DNA of 64,000 nucleotides, taken from NCBI RefSeq assembly GCF_029633865.1, contig NC_079213.1, forward strand, positions 110,160,582-110,224,581, written 5' to 3'. This stretch comes from Lampris incognitus (taxonomy: Eukaryota; Chordata; Actinopteri; Lampriformes; Lampridae). Of this stretch, positions 46,183 to 58,970 are shown piece by piece. The notes beneath the pieces are model-generated. The model was given only the letters and a program-made list of their open reading frames with translations, ran no database searches and was not told where the DNA came from. Within the stretch, counting starts at the first letter, position 1. Each line of letters starts with the position of its first letter. Both the position numbers and the translations under genes were made by a program.

Positions 46183-49100
46183 TAAACAACGTAGTTTCTT
46201 TTTCTTCTTCTTCTTTTTTCAGCTGGACGTCTCTTGGTGAGATATTGGGCTTACTGTAATGGTTGTGTAGTGGAATGGAGCCCCACTGTGGATGGCACAC
46301 TTTAATGTTTGGCTTGACCTTCATCTCCATCACTGGCACAGCCATCGCCTGATTTGTCTCTGCGTTTATTCACTGGCACTGGGCCGTCTCTCTGGAAAAT
46401 TTACCCCCCCCCCCCCAACCAGAAACAAATCACTCACTTATTATAGCTTATATTATTATTATTACTTATTACTACTATTATTATTATCCTTTCTTTCATG
46501 TTTTACATCCTGTAGAGCCGGGTCCAAATTATCTACCTGAGGCACTCTAGGGCAGATGTCACTTGATTGACAGTACTCGTCATAATATCTGGGCTGTTAC
46601 GAGTACGGCGATTATTATTATAATAATAACTATTATTATAACATTATTATATGACGTTATTGGTCATCCAAGACAGATGAGCAGAGGACAGTTGTTTTAA
46701 AATTGTTCCATGCCTCACCATAGTAGTATCACAACAAGAACCATTCAGAAATGCAACAGTTATTTTAAGTGATTATGGGCACATGACGAAATATTCACTT
46801 GAGCTGCTTTAATGAAAGAATTCAGTGCTGGAGTATACAGATCTGAGTACGGAGGGGGGGAAAAAAACATTCAGCATTTTCTCTCTAAATGAACTAATTA
46901 CGCATAACAATTATTGTATGTCTGATCACCGCACAACTTAGAAATGACCCTCATCCTGCACTGCTGCAAAAATCCCCCTTTCAGCGACTCCCTTTCTAGG
47001 ACCTATCCTGTGATTCACAGGTTCGTCCTCTTTCGTTTCAACCTGCTGATTTGAGCCATAGTTGTAAGTATCTTTTGAACCTGACATTCCTTCATTTGCT
47101 CGTGTTGAGCCTCATTTTTGTGTCTCTGTGTGTGTAAAGTAGCTTCACACAGTGCCTGTCTTTAGGGCAAGGCAAAGAAAGCATATAAAAATAGATTTGG
47201 TTCTGCAAGACAGAGGGGGGGGGGGGTTCACTATTGAGGTCTGGGTATGTGTATCTGCAGGGTAAGAAGGGGGGGAGGGATGAAAGGACTACTATCACCC
47301 TGTGTTGCCCTCTTTTCCACCATGTCCCTCATGCACAGACATCCCATCTGATGCCTTGCAGCGCTTCAGGTTGGTAAGTGGGTAATGTACGCTGGTAAAG
47401 TGTGTTCAAATGCCCATACTGCTCAAAATGTTGCAAACCCGCTCTCTCACCACATGGCAAGTAGCAGTCATCAGAATTGGTGGTGTTCGATTACCCCACA
47501 AGTTCAAACTGGGGTTAGCCAGGCCATGTTAACCGGTGGGCTAAATAGCATGCTGGCGGTGGGATCTCATTTGCTTGAGCAAATGCAAAACTATAGCAGG
47601 GGTGCGAACAGCTCCATAATGTGTCCTTAATTGTAATTGCTATGACAAAGGTAAACTGTCTCGTACAACAGCCAAGGCTGCACAGATGCCGGTCACCTCG
47701 GCCTGGGGCTTGGTGTCATTCCAAGTTAGGCAGCACATTAAGATGAGTGATAAATACTGGGGTGTGAATTTGCCCAAGTGAGTGGGGAGAGGAGACTAAC
47801 TAAACCCTCTGTGACCTTGAGGCAAAGAGTTTCACTTTGTAGATCTAGAACAAGAGAATTTTGAACTGTGGAAACGAACCAGAAAATTCAGGATTAGACT
47901 TCGATTTTTCCCCCCCGTAAGGAGCTAGGGCGTCTAATTCCAACTGAATTAATGGCTTTTTATGATAAGCCTGCCGGACATTATGATGCAAAAAAAAAAA
48001 GATAATGAAAAAGAAAGAAAATGAGCTGCTGTTCGGTTGTTTTCTTTCACAAAGTAATTGGGACAGACTGCTCTGGTGTCTCGGAAGGCCCGAGAATTCG
48101 CCCAAGATTCGAGAATCTACACTGAGGCGTAGACGACGGCACGGTTGTTTTTTCCCTTTTTGAAACGGACTCCTCCGGGTGCAGCACAATGAGAGGTGGA
48201 TTTACGTGACATTAAGGTAATGCCCCAGTGTTTCCTGTAGATTTTACCCATAAATAGTGGTAGGGGACTTTTCAACACAATAACTGTAGTGACAAACCAA
48301 ATGCCACATCGGTCCAAATAAGCTCTTGCCAGCTATTTTTTTTTGTTATTTTACTTTCACACTGCGCTCCGTACATTTATGTATAGGGGCTGAGAAAGAT
48401 ACACAACCTCTGAGTGCAGTTGTCAGGGTCAGTGAAAAGACAGAACCCAGGGTTATTGTGCGCCGCAGACATAATTCACTTGCACAAGAACAGCAGCTTT
48501 ACTTGGAAAACACTGCGCTGTGATGTATAAGACAGAGAGAGAGAGAGATGTGTTTGGATGAAGTGAAAGACTTCAAACAACGTGATAGAATCTGTTGAAA
48601 AATAATCACACTGACCCCTTTTTTTGAGGCACTTTGTTAATATTGTGCCATAATACGATAACTGGCCCAAACTGAATGGACTTGAACACTCCTGTAGGTG
48701 AGGTGAAATTATGCCTCGTTTGGGTAATGGACACTCTGAATGCTGTAGTGCATATGTCAGTTTGGAACAACTGCCAGTTCTGTTTTGAAATTCAAACTTA
48801 TGTGTCTTCTTAATGCACTGCACTTGCAATGAAATATGGACCCATAGGCAAGTGGTAAAAAGGAAATTTCGCCGCTACTATTCTGCATGTCCAGTAAGTG
48901 CTGGTGGCCTGTCTAGATTTTATAAACTACAACTGCTTTGGCACAATTCATTTTCTTCTAATCTGTTGGCAGTCACATCCCCAAGAATCAGAGCTCTGGT
49001 TGGTATGCATTAAAGCTAGGGTAGGCGTTTTTTTTTTTTTTTTTATGGTGTCATTGGGCAAAAATGTCATAATTACCTATCAGCACATTGTAATTAAAGT

Positions 49101-50121
49101 GGTCTGAGGGAAAACTAGACTACTGCACCGCCCTCTTGGCTCTGTATTCAGGTTTTTAAAAAAAAATCTAGCCAGAGACAGAAGATTTTAGCCAATCACA
49201 GGTCATCATGGCCCAATCATCCATCTGTTGGCTGTAGTACAAATGCAGATGTTTGTGTATGCGATCAATTTGCATCCACCCTGCCCCGCCGGTCGCTTGT
49301 GGTTGTAACCCTAACACTACAAATCAACAAGACCAACTCGAAATGGCTGCTTCACATGAACAATATTAGTTTAACTAAGAGATTCGCTGTAATTTTTTTT
49401 ATATGGCGAGATTATCAACTGCGATGCAAGTTTCCCCAAGTCTCGCTTTGACTAGTGTAAGGGGCAGGGCCGTTTTTGAACATTTTGGGGCCCTAAGCTA
49501 CATCTTACAGTGCCCCCCCATACACACACACTAACATGAATCAGAATTAAGTGCTCCTGCATGTGAGCTGACATTCGGCTGATGCTGTTAGTTATGTGTA
49601 GCCAGTCACATTATGGGAAGTTCTAGCAGTAAATACTGTTGCCTATGTTAAAATGTCGCTAACTTGTGGCTCTGGCTAGTTAGCTGATGTTTTTAACATA
49701 CAGTGCAGCAACGCAACATTACCCAAAAGCCAAAGGTAATTAGGTAACTCTAGGCTAGCTAGCCTATAACAATCCAAAGCAAGAAGACTGCTTTAATTTC
49801 CCCTAGTTATCAAAACAGAAAGGCTTCTCAGTTAACAGCTATACAGTCTAACCCAACCGTAGGAATACAAAAAACGAGTTGTAATTGCACATTTATTATG
49901 TGTCATAATGTTTTGAGCCAATACTCCTCCAGCTAACAGAAGTAGCACTGTAGCAGCATTGTAATGTATAGTAGCTAGCCTTCCCTAATGTTAGCTAGCT
50001 AATAACAAACCTTTCCCATTTCAACAAACAGCATGTCAACAGCTGTTGTCATGTTGTTGACACAATCCCTCAATAGTAAGGAGGGAAAAGGCTGAATTTA
50101 TGTACAGAGATCATTTCTTAC

Positions 50122-50231
50122 CTGCATTTTCTTTTCTTTCCATTTTTCTGCTCTGTGGTGGTGGTGTCTTCTTCTTTTTCTTCATCTTCTGCTTCTTCTT
50201 CTTCTTCTCTTCCTCCTCCGCCAGTGGGCAT
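50122..50231 (-). pseudogene. First exon of a hAT (TTF-finger type) transposase
   Basis: ATG then MPTGGGGREEEEEAEDEEK, EEDTTTTEQKNGKKRKCR and a GTAAGA donor. An acidic start followed by a basic KKRK patch occurs at the start of hAT proteins of the TTF zinc-finger type; that link is from memory. The rest of the gene is absent from the element. Confidence 0.5.
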
Positions 50232-50329
50232 CCATGACACGTTGCTTTACTGCTACCTTCAGGTTTTATTCTCCCTCAGTGTCCGTTCATTTTAAAGGCG
50301 TCTTTCCAGTCGCACGGTCCTCAAAAAAC

Positions 50330-50995
50330 TAAAAAACAGTTTCCTCCGTTCAACGCTATAATATACTTTCAGCCTTGTCCTCTACCCGCCCTAGCCACTG
50401 TAATTGTGTTATCATTTCTTGTCTTTCGTGCTTAAATTTTCTGCATGTTATAAGGATATGCTCAGCTGTCTCAGCCTCATGGCATTGATCGCAAAGACCC
50501 GTGGGTTTGTTTCCCTGTGATGAAAGGTGTACTGATGAGCTTGCTGTGCCCAATTCTCAGCCTGCTTGTTATCACTTGCTCTTTCTGTTTTGTTCCCCTA
50601 CTTCTTAACATACCTACTCGGTTTTGGATTGAGTGTAAATGTCTCCCTTTTATTGCGTTATGCCAATGCTGTTGCCACCGTTGATTTACCTTTCTCCTCT
50701 GATTTTAATAATTTGGCATTGATTTCCAGCGATTCCCTTTTTTGACTGCTTCTTCTGCCAGTGTGGCCGCTCTCTCGTTTCCCGGGGTACCCGAATGTGC
50801 TGGGACCCATATGAATGTGACCTTTTGCCCCTGTCCAGCTATTGTCGAGTTGGTAAACAAGATTTCATGAAGCAGATCCTGATGACTTCCGGCTGTACCT
50901 GCCTTAATGCTTGCGAGGGCCGACAGGATTGGATATTTGATATAAAAATACAAAGAAATTGTTTTTTGTATTTTTTTTTGCAACATTGTTAAATG
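50330..50995 (-). mobile_element. LINE fragment with RNase H domain and C-terminal zinc knuckle
   Basis: Minus strand: VTFIWVPAHSGTPGNERAAT, LAEEAVKKG (RNase H motif WVPAHxGxxGNE), then after a frame change GLCDQCHEAETAEHILITC, a CxxC..H..C knuckle. This order is typical of I-superfamily LINEs. 5' truncated. Confidence 0.78.
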
Positions 50996-51187
50996 GGTTC
51001 ACAATATGACCGAGGATGCGATTTTTAAAAAAAAAAGTGTTTAAAAGGGATTTTTTTTATTTCATCTTGACCTTAAGCGGGCCCTCTTGTCTCTGTCTGT
51101 GGAAAAAGTACAAGAAAAAAACAAAACACCAGCCCACGGGGACACCCTGGTGGTTAGGGGGCCCATTGCCCATTAATGCAAATAGGC

Positions 51188-51394
51188 CAGGGGTGTCAAA
51201 CTCCGGGCCCCGAGGGCCGCAGTGTCTGCAGGTATTTGTTGCAACCGTGCACTACACCACCTGATTTAACTAATTAGCTCACCTCCTGGATCAAGGAGGG
51301 AAAGGAACTAGTTTAAATCAGGTGGTGTAGTGCACGGTGGCAACAAATATCTGCAGACACTGCGGCCCTCGAGGCCTGGAGTTTGACACCCCTG
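51188..51394. repeat. Palindromic hAT MITE
   Basis: Ends CAGGGGTGTCAAACTCCGGG / CAGGGGTGTCAAACTCCAGG. The inner arms AACCGTGCACTACACCACCT and AGGTGGTGTAGTGCACGGTG pair. Flanks AAATAGGC and AAATACGG match 6 of 8. Inserted into the right end of the 49465 hAT. Confidence 0.88.
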
Positions 51395-51867
51395 AAATAC
51401 GGCCCTGGTAAGGGGCTCGAGAGTGACGCTTAGGTCATGTGGTGGGAGGGGCTTAGCGGAGTGATATGAGGCAGCCGAGAGAGAGAGAAGTGGAAGGATT
51501 TGCGTTGGAATGTTGCCTACTGCAGCTTTAAAGACGAGCTAAAATGGCTTTTTGAATGTGGTTTTTTTTGTTTCTTCTTCTGCACCTTGACGCATATCCA
51601 GTCTAAATGGAGCATTAGGATTGGGCACAGCAAACCGTCAAGATTATTTCCTTGAAATGGATAAAATCCAGCTGATGGGGGTCAGCAGGAGGATGTTAGG
51701 AAAGGAGAGCAGAGTATTGGGGAGGTCGTCTTTGGATAGGCTAGATAGCTACCTGGAAAACGGTTTTGACACATTTCTGTATGGCAAAAGGAAAGGGGAG
51801 GTGCGGTACAGATGATTTTGATTTGAACACCGCTGGGTTGAGTTTTGGTGCATGCCCACAAGTAGCC

Positions 51868-51869
<2 letters not shown>

Positions 51870-51902
<33 letters not shown>
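51870..51902. repeat. (CA)n microsatellite
   Basis: About 16 CA units. A poly-G run is at 52983-53001. Confidence 0.93.
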
Positions 51903-51907
<5 letters not shown>

Positions 51908-54533
51908 AAACGTTTCCAGGAAGGAGAACGCGGTTTTGCCAGTTTATGAGAAAATGCAGGATGACAAATTTTGTAAATATTCCAGCAAACATTGGCAGAT
52001 GGAGCCAAGTGATTTGCTAAATGGATGAAAACGATATTTTTCGCTTAGCGTTCCCCATCACTTTTCTGCCGTGTTTTTTTTTTCCTTCCTAATCTTCTGC
52101 TCTTTGTTCCTTCGTTTCTCCTCCACATCTTCCTGTCGTGTAGCACCCCCGCCCCCCCCAATCCGCACCCCCTACGCAACCACACTTTGCCCTCTTCCTC
52201 CTTACGTTCTGGGAGGGGGGTCTTATATCCCTGCTCGCTTTAAAGCAGGATGCACACAGACCAGCAGACATACTGTGCAGACACAGCCCGGGGGTCTTCA
52301 AAGTGATGCCAGTGTTTCAGACAAGCTGACATTTCCCACCCCGTCCCTCCCTGTGTGTGTGTCTGTGTGTGTGCGTGTGTGTGTGTGGTGCAAGTACGCT
52401 GCTCTGGAATGCCATAGTGTAATGAGTCTATTGTCCCAGTGGCGGTTTCTATGCTAATTAACCTTGCCGTCTCCCATGGAATGCATACAAAGTGTCTGGC
52501 AATTTGATTGGCCAGGTGAAAGTGCCTGGACGTGCGATTGGTTGATGTGATCCACAGAAGCGGAACACTTCCGCGGTTGAGTCGCGGTGCACTTCTTCGG
52601 CTGTTTGAGTCTGGCATCCTAATGACTAACCCATTCTCTCGCCTTGGGCCCAGCGCTCATTAAAACAAACTAGTTCCTTTGTCGTGGCGCTAGAAACAGA
52701 CTTTCGATCCCATTTCGGGCCTCACTCGGGGCAGAAGACCAACTGTCTTGCCCATCCGGGACAAAGGGTCCTGGCGTCCACGTTTACCAACCATTGTTCT
52801 TGGTTTACATAAGTGATTGGGTATGCACAAAATGAACCGCCAGAATATGGCTTGTCACCTGTTGAGCTGTGAGGCAGGCTCGTTTACCATGCGTAGCACA
52901 AATCTGCCCTCGTGTTGCTGCTTTTCCTACCTCCTAAGTCCGGGAGAGGACCCGCCAGACCTCGCAGACTATCATACACACAGGGGGGGGGGGGGGGGGG
53001 GAAGGTGAACCGTTTGCTCGGCAGGAGGGGAGATTGGGGCAAATGGGGCAAAATCTAGGATGTTCGAAGAAGTCGGCAAAAGTGCAGGTCATGAATTCGA
53101 TCACTTTTAGGTTTTATGAAGTTTGGGACTTCTCTGCGGCGATTTAATGACGTTCTGAATGGATTACGGGGACCAAGTAGTAAAGACGAGAGGGATCGTT
53201 CAGCTTTGCCGGGTGGTCTCTTGTCTTTACAAGTTGTGACACGTGGCCTCCCTTGCGAAGCAAAAAAAAAAAAAAAAACTCAGATGAGACACGGTTTCTG
53301 TGCTGAAAATACCACCGGTCGGAAATATACCAAAGGGCTTTCCAGCATCACGGCACAATTTATTTATACTCCTCTATTTCTTGTTTTCTCCCAAATACAA
53401 CAAGTGTGCTGACGTCACCAGATCTCGAGGCCAAAAACAGTTCTTCACAGTTCTCCAATCTGTAACGTCATGTGCATCCACTTCTTCCGGTCAAAGCAAC
53501 AGCACCTCCCTTGTGCATTGGCCCGTTGGGCGCTAGTATAAGAGAATACCAAGTTAAGACCATCCAGCACCCACGGACGTGCCCATGGGCCGCTTTCCTT
53601 GCATCGACCCTGCAAACACAACTTTAGCGTTCCTGGTGACCCGTTTTCCCCACTGTTTCCGACTACTTTCAACTTCCTGTTTTATTCTTGTCAATCTGGT
53701 GGTCAAAAAATGTCAGTTGTGTATTAGGAAGGACCCCATTCACTAGGTGGGATGGGTCTCTAGTTATTGTTCTACTGTTAGTGACATAACTTCCGGCAAT
53801 TATTGCGCAACAGGATGTCGTGAGGTCGCCGATAACGCCCCAGAGTGCCTTTTGTTCACCGTCTCTGCTTCTTTTTTCTTTTTTTTAACATCCCTACCTG
53901 TATCCCTCTGTGCGTAAACCTGGACTAGACTCCATCGGGCTCTACTTGCTTGCCTGCCTCTACTATACGCTTGCCTCCGTCTCCTTTCCGCGGGTGTCGG
54001 TCCGCCTAGGGGAAATATTCCACCTTCTTCTCTTTTTTCCCCTCTTTTACGACGGTGGTACGGGCGCTGCAGCAGGCTAATTCCCCTGAATGGGATCCAG
54101 ATTGCGGCTCTCTGTTCCAGTCAGCCCTGCTTTCATGGCCCCCTTGCTATCCCTGTGAGTGGCGAGGGCTGAGCGCTAAGCCATGCTGTCATCTCCCCGG
54201 TGGGGCCCGGCCGACTCTTCAGCACGCCGCCCGCCCGCCGCTGCATGAGCTCATCCCCGCGTTACTTATTCATGAAGACACCGTTACACGGGGAGGCTGA
54301 CGCAACCCGGTATACACACACACAGAGACCGTTAGAAAGACGAGGCCGGTTGATGAACAGACAGACCGACCAATGGCGGGAAAGAGCGAAAGGCACAGGA
54401 AAATATCGACAGAACAGCACCAAGAGGGGGAGGGAGAAAGGTGGCGAGAAGATGTGCTGGAGGAAAGAGGGGCTGAGACAAAGCGACTGACCGACGAGCA
54501 GGACAGGTAGAGAAGGACGGGTTGGCAAGCAAC

Positions 54534-54537
<4 letters not shown>

Positions 54538-54591
<54 letters not shown>
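54538..54591. repeat. (CTGG)n microsatellite
   Basis: About 13 uninterrupted GCTG/CTGG tetranucleotide units. Confidence 0.95.
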
Positions 54592-54593
<2 letters not shown>

Positions 54594-54694
54594 GACGAGG
54601 AGACAGACTGAAGAGCAGCATAGGTAGACGGAAGGCCTGAGACGAAGGCAGAGAGACGGGCGTCCTCAACAAACAACTAGAGGAGTGCACTCAG

Positions 54695-54764
54695 AAGGCG
54701 TACGTATCTCCCCTTCTCCGGTGTTCGAACCACCACTTGTTTCGCCGACCGGGAGAAGGAAAAT

Positions 54765-54770
<6 letters not shown>
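54695..54770 (-). repeat. Family X fragment
   Basis: CTCCCCTTCTCCGGTGTTCG and TTGTTTCGCCGACCGGGAGA reversed match 35820-35890. It continues after the Tc1 insertion at about 56040-56095 (CACTTCCGTGTGGTGCCGAG), which pairs with 61360-61400 reversed. Confidence 0.55.

Positions 54771-54821
<51 letters not shown>
54768..54821. repeat. (AT)n microsatellite, insertion site of the Tc1 element
   Basis: About 26 AT units; the Tc1 end CACTACCGTTC follows at once, and TATATATA resumes after the other end at 56019. Confidence 0.95.
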
Positions 54822-54824
<3 letters not shown>

Positions 54825-56018
54825 TACCGTTCAAAAGTTTGGGATCACCCAAACAATTTTGTGTTTTCCATGAAAAGTCACACTTATTCACCACCATATG
54901 TTGTGAAATGAATAGAAAATAGAGTCAAGACATTGACAAGGTTAGAAATAATGATTTGTATTTGAAATAAGATTTTTTTTACATCAAACTTTGCTTTCGT
55001 CAAAGAATCCTCCATTTGCAGCAATTACAGCATTGCAGACCTTTGGCATTCTAGCTGTTAATTTGTTGAGGTAATCTGGAGAAATTGCACCCCACGCTTC
55101 CAGAAGCAGCTCCCACAAGTTGGATTGGTTGGATGGGCACTTCTTTGAGCAGATTGAGTTTCTGGAGCATCACATTTGTGGGGTCAATTAAACGCTCAAA
55201 ATGGCCAGAAAAAGAGAACTTTCATCTGAAACTCGACAGTCTATTCTTGTTCTTAGAAATGAAGGCTATTCCATGCGAGAAATTGCTAAGAAATTGAAGA
55301 TTTCCTACACCGGTGTGTACTACTCCCTTCAGAGGACAGCACAAACAGGCTCTTACCAGAGTAGAAAAAGAAGTGGGAGGCCGCGTTGCACAACTGAGCA
55401 AGAAGATAAGTACATTAGAGTCTCTAGTTTGAGAAACAGACGCCTCACAGGTCCCCAACTGGCATCTTCATTAAATAGTACCTGTTAGAGCCTGTTTGTG
55501 CTGTCCTCTGAAGGGAGTAGTACACACCGGTGTAGGAAATCTTCAATTTCTTAGCAATTTCTCGCATGGAATAGCCTTCATTTCTAAGAACAAGAATAGA
55601 CTGTCGAGTTTCAGATGAAAGTTCTCTTTTTCTGGCCATTTTGAGCGTTTAATTGACCCCACAAATGTGATGCTCCAGAAACTCAATCTGCTCAAAGAAG
55701 TGCCCATCCAACCAATCCAACTTGTGGGAGCTGCTTCTGGAAGCGTGGGGTGCAATTTCTCCAGATTACCTCAACAAATTAACAGCTAGAATGCCAAAGG
55801 TCTGCAATGCTGTAATTGCTGCAAATGGAGGATTCTTTGACGAAAGCAAAGTTTGATGTAAAAAAAATCTTATTTCAAATACAAATCATTATTTCTAACC
55901 TTGTCAATGTCTTGACTCTATTTTCTATTCATTTCACAACATATGGTGGTGAATAAGTGTGACTTTTCATGGAAAACACGAAATTGTTTGGGTGATCCCA
56001 AACTTTTGAACGGTAGTG
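54822..56018. mobile_element. Tc1-type fold-back element with 532-bp arms
   Basis: Ends CACTACCGTTCAAAAGTTTG at both sides. The left arm (54822-55353) and right arm (55487-56018) are nearly exact reverse complements, with a 133-bp centre. Each arm encodes the start of a Tc1 transposase: MARKRELSSETRQSILVLRN, EGYSMREIAKKLKISYTGVY (helix-turn-helix). From the left arm the frame continues through the centre (RKRSGRPRCTTEQEDKYIRV, LTGPQLASSLN) and then stops. The DDE catalytic part is absent, so it cannot encode a transposase. TA target lies within an AT repeat. Confidence 0.92.
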
Positions 56019-56104
56019 TATATATATACACACACACACACACACAGAGACTATGGCACTTCCGTGTGGTGCCGAGGTGAATAAGGTGAATTATGTTTAG
56101 TTCC

Positions 56105-56255
56105 TCCAGGCTGGCGACTCCACATGTATGGGAGGAGGCGTGTGGGAGTCTGCAGCCCTCCCCGGATCGGCAGAGGGGGCGGAGCAGAGACCGGGACGGC
56201 CCGGGAAGAGTGGGGTAATTGGATGGGTACAACTGGGGAGAAAAAAACACATACC
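56105..56255 (+). repeat. SINE family A, 3' part
   Basis: CTGGCGACTCCACATGTATG, GGAGGAGGCGTGTGGGAGTC, GATCGGCAGAGGGGGCGGAG and GTGGGGTAATTGGATGGGTA. The tRNA-like head is missing. Confidence 0.8.
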
Positions 56256-56654
56256 GTGATAATCTGCCCTTGGCTGTGATTTTGCACCATGTGGCGGTGG
56301 TGGTTAATAACTAGGGTCGGGCCGTGTGTCAGAATTTTCCTGCCGGCCATCGTCAGCCCGACAATTGGCGAGTCCCCCCCCCCCCGTGCACGCGCACGCC
56401 CCGGCCATTTTCGGCAAGTGCAAGCATGGAAGAGCTCGTTGTGGAACAGAATACAAAATTCTTTTGGTTTTCAACTGGATGCAGCCAGCAAGTTGAAGCA
56501 CCTAAATGAAATATTGTGCCATGTTTGCAAACAAGCAGTGCCGGCAACGGATCCCAACACTGCCGTTGTACACGGGCATTAGTGTGAAAATCTAATTATA
56601 CTGCAACATTACAGCCTATAGGCTACTCTTCACTTAAACGAAATAAATCACTTT

Positions 56655-56825
56655 GAGGGGGCGCCCCGGTCACAACACAAGGCTGCGGTGAGTCCTTACC
56701 GCAGCGGGATGAGTTCGAACCCGGTCCGGGCCCTTTGCTGCATGTCATCCCCTGCCTTTCCTGTCACTATTGCTATCTAACAAAAGGCGGAAAATACCAA
56801 AAATAAAAATAAATATACAATAATC
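56655..56825 (+). repeat. tRNA-derived SINE, third family
   Basis: GGGGCGCCCCGGTCACAACA, box B-like GAGTTCGAACCCGGTCCGGG, then TTGCTGCATGTCATCCCCTG and CTATCTAACAAAAGGCGGAA with an AT-rich tail. Confidence 0.7.
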
Positions 56826-56827
56826 AT

Positions 56828-56936
56828 CCAGCCATTATCTGAACCACTTATCCTGCTCTCAGGGTCGCGGGGACGCTATTCCAGCACTCATTGGGCGGCA
56901 GGCGGGGAGACACCCTGGACCGGCCACCAGGCCTCC
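56828..56936 (-). repeat. SINE family B 3' fragment
   Basis: CCACTTATCCTGCTCTCAGG, GTCGCGGGGACGC and CATTGGGCGGCAGGCGGGGA match 34570-34660. The head is missing. Confidence 0.78.
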
Positions 56937-58169
56937 TGAAAAACATAAATAAATAAATCACCTTGAGATCTTTGCTAAGCAATAAGCTGTTAAGACGGGC
57001 GGAACAGCTGTCCAACATGATTTTGGGGGGTGGGGGGGGGGGGTGATGCCGTCAGATGAACGACTCCTCCGCTTGCAGCCTCCACATGAGCAAACGGGTG
57101 GGGATCAGATAGCTATGCTATCAAATGATCAGGGTGCACAACCGCTCATACAGTTTTTAGCCTCGTTCTCAATTGTGATTTATGAACTGACGTTGCTTTT
57201 CGGCACCAATCGACCCGGCGGCGGCCGCTAAAGACGGCTCGACTGTCATTCAGCCGCTGCCCTGTTGGGAGAAAGACTCGTCCGCCAATCAGTGCGGTGA
57301 GAAAGTACATATGGCCCAACTCCAACTGCCAGTTCCTGTTCACGCACACTTTCAGGTACACCTTACGGGTTAATTATTTACCGAGTTGGATTCTCGTGGA
57401 GGCAGGCCATTAAATGAACAAAACAAACAAACAAAAATCATGCCAAAAAATTGCCCCCCCCAAAAAAAATCCAACCACCATTTGGACTCGGGCAATCGCC
57501 CGTTGACGATATATTCGTCCAGTCGCCCAAGCCCAGTAGGAATCTTACTGGCTATCTGTCATTCCCCAACAACAGACCCCCCCCCCCCCCCATCATTCTA
57601 ATACCAAAATAGAGACGGGCCTTACTGCTGACCAGTGCTGTGCCGCGACTTATTCAGCTGTCTATCTGGAAAATATGATAACTCCGTAGACAATAAGGTC
57701 AGTCTTCATAGTTCCCCTGCCAACCCTTTACTGCCCCAGCCTTGGCCTTGGTATGTGCTCACACACAAGGAGGGAGATAAGACCCATACAGGCTTTCCAC
57801 CAGGGTCGCCCCGTCGTTAATATCGGTACATCACACTGCCTTTCTCTAGATTAAGCAGCTGCACATGGAGAATTGACTTTGTTGAAGCCTTTTATTTCGA
57901 ACGTACCCTGTGGTCAGACGCGTCCGGTTGTACGGCATCGAAACACTAGATTTAATCCTTGTTATGAGGAGAGTATCGCCCAAGTCTTGAGTGGACTCGC
58001 AGTACATGGATCTGATAGATCAGCCCAGGCCACAGGGTTAGAGGTCACGCTTGAGAGGCCGTGGGTGGAAATGAAGTGAATTCCCTCAAACACCAAGAGG
58101 CTGGTGCTCCTTAAGTAGCCCTATCGGTAGCGAACAGGGCTGAAGAACATGAAGAAGTAGAGTAGAAGT

Positions 58170-58600
58170 AGTGGGTCTTGGGGTGTCCGGGTGGCGTGGC
58201 GGTCTATTCCGTTGCCTACCAACAAGTGGATCGCCGGTTCGAACCCCCGTGTTACCTCCGGTTTGGTCAGGCGTCCCTACAGACACAACTGGCCGTGTCT
58301 GCGGGTGGGCAGTCGGATGTGGGCATGTGTCCTGGTCGCTGCACTAGCGCCTCCTCAGGTCACCTGTATGGGGGGGGGGTAGCATGATCCTCCCATGCAC
58401 TACGCCCCCCTGGCGAAACTCCTCACTGTCAGGTGAAAAGAAGCGGCTGGCGACTCCACGTGTATGGGAGGAGGCATGTGGTAGTCTGCAGCCCTCCCCG
58501 GATCGGCAGAAGGGGTGGAGCAGCGACTGGGACGGCTCGGAAGAGTGGGGTGATTGGCCGAATACGATTGGGGTGAAAAAGGGGGGAAATTTAAAAAAAA
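58170..58600 (+). repeat. SINE family A, full-length
   Basis: Head GGGTGGCGTGGCGGTCTATT, box B-like GGTTCGAACCCCCG, body GACACAACTGGCCGTGTCTG, GGCGACTCCACGTGTATGGG, end GATTGGGGTGAAAAAGG and A tail. Confidence 0.85.
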
Positions 58601-58802
58601 AAAGGAATCAGCGGAGCTGGTAGCACTAGTTGTGTGTTAGTCCTTACTAAGTGTAGATGTTGCCTAAGTATTGACTAATCAGAATTTATACCGCACCCAA
58701 TTCAAACGGGTTGCACCACTCATCGAGATGGTGCAGTTGTTGGAGTTATGTAACGATTTATCAAATGAATAGCAACAACACCAATAGACTACATGTGATC
58801 TA

Positions 58803-58970
58803 AGTCAAGTCAAGTCAATTTTATTTGTATAGCCCAATATGACAAATTACAAATTTGCCCCGGTGGCTTTACAGCAACACAACATCCTGTCCTTAGACCC
58901 TCTCATCGGATAAGGAACAACTCCCTAAAAAACACCTTTAACAGGGAGAAACAACAGGAAATAGGAGTGT
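58803..58970 (+). repeat. Interspersed repeat family Y
   Basis: AGTCAAGTCAATTTTATTTG, TATAGCCCAATATGACAAAT and TACAGCAACACAACATCCTG, close to 37165-37320. Confidence 0.75.

Larger units (their letters stand above)
49465..51407 (-). mobile_element. hAT element with perfect 8-bp target duplication, with nested LINE and MITE
   Basis: Ends CAGGGCCGTTTTTG and, reversed, CAGGGCCGTATTT. Flanks GTAAGGGG at 49457-49464 and 51408-51415 are identical. It carries one transposase-like first exon and no catalytic domain, so it is non-autonomous. A LINE fragment and a palindromic MITE lie inside it. Confidence 0.88.

Noticed and set aside
53700..54540. GC-richer stretch with a possible alternative first exon for the F-BAR gene
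   Set aside because: No recognisable coding start followed by a good donor, and no TATA/CpG pattern strong enough to claim a promoter.
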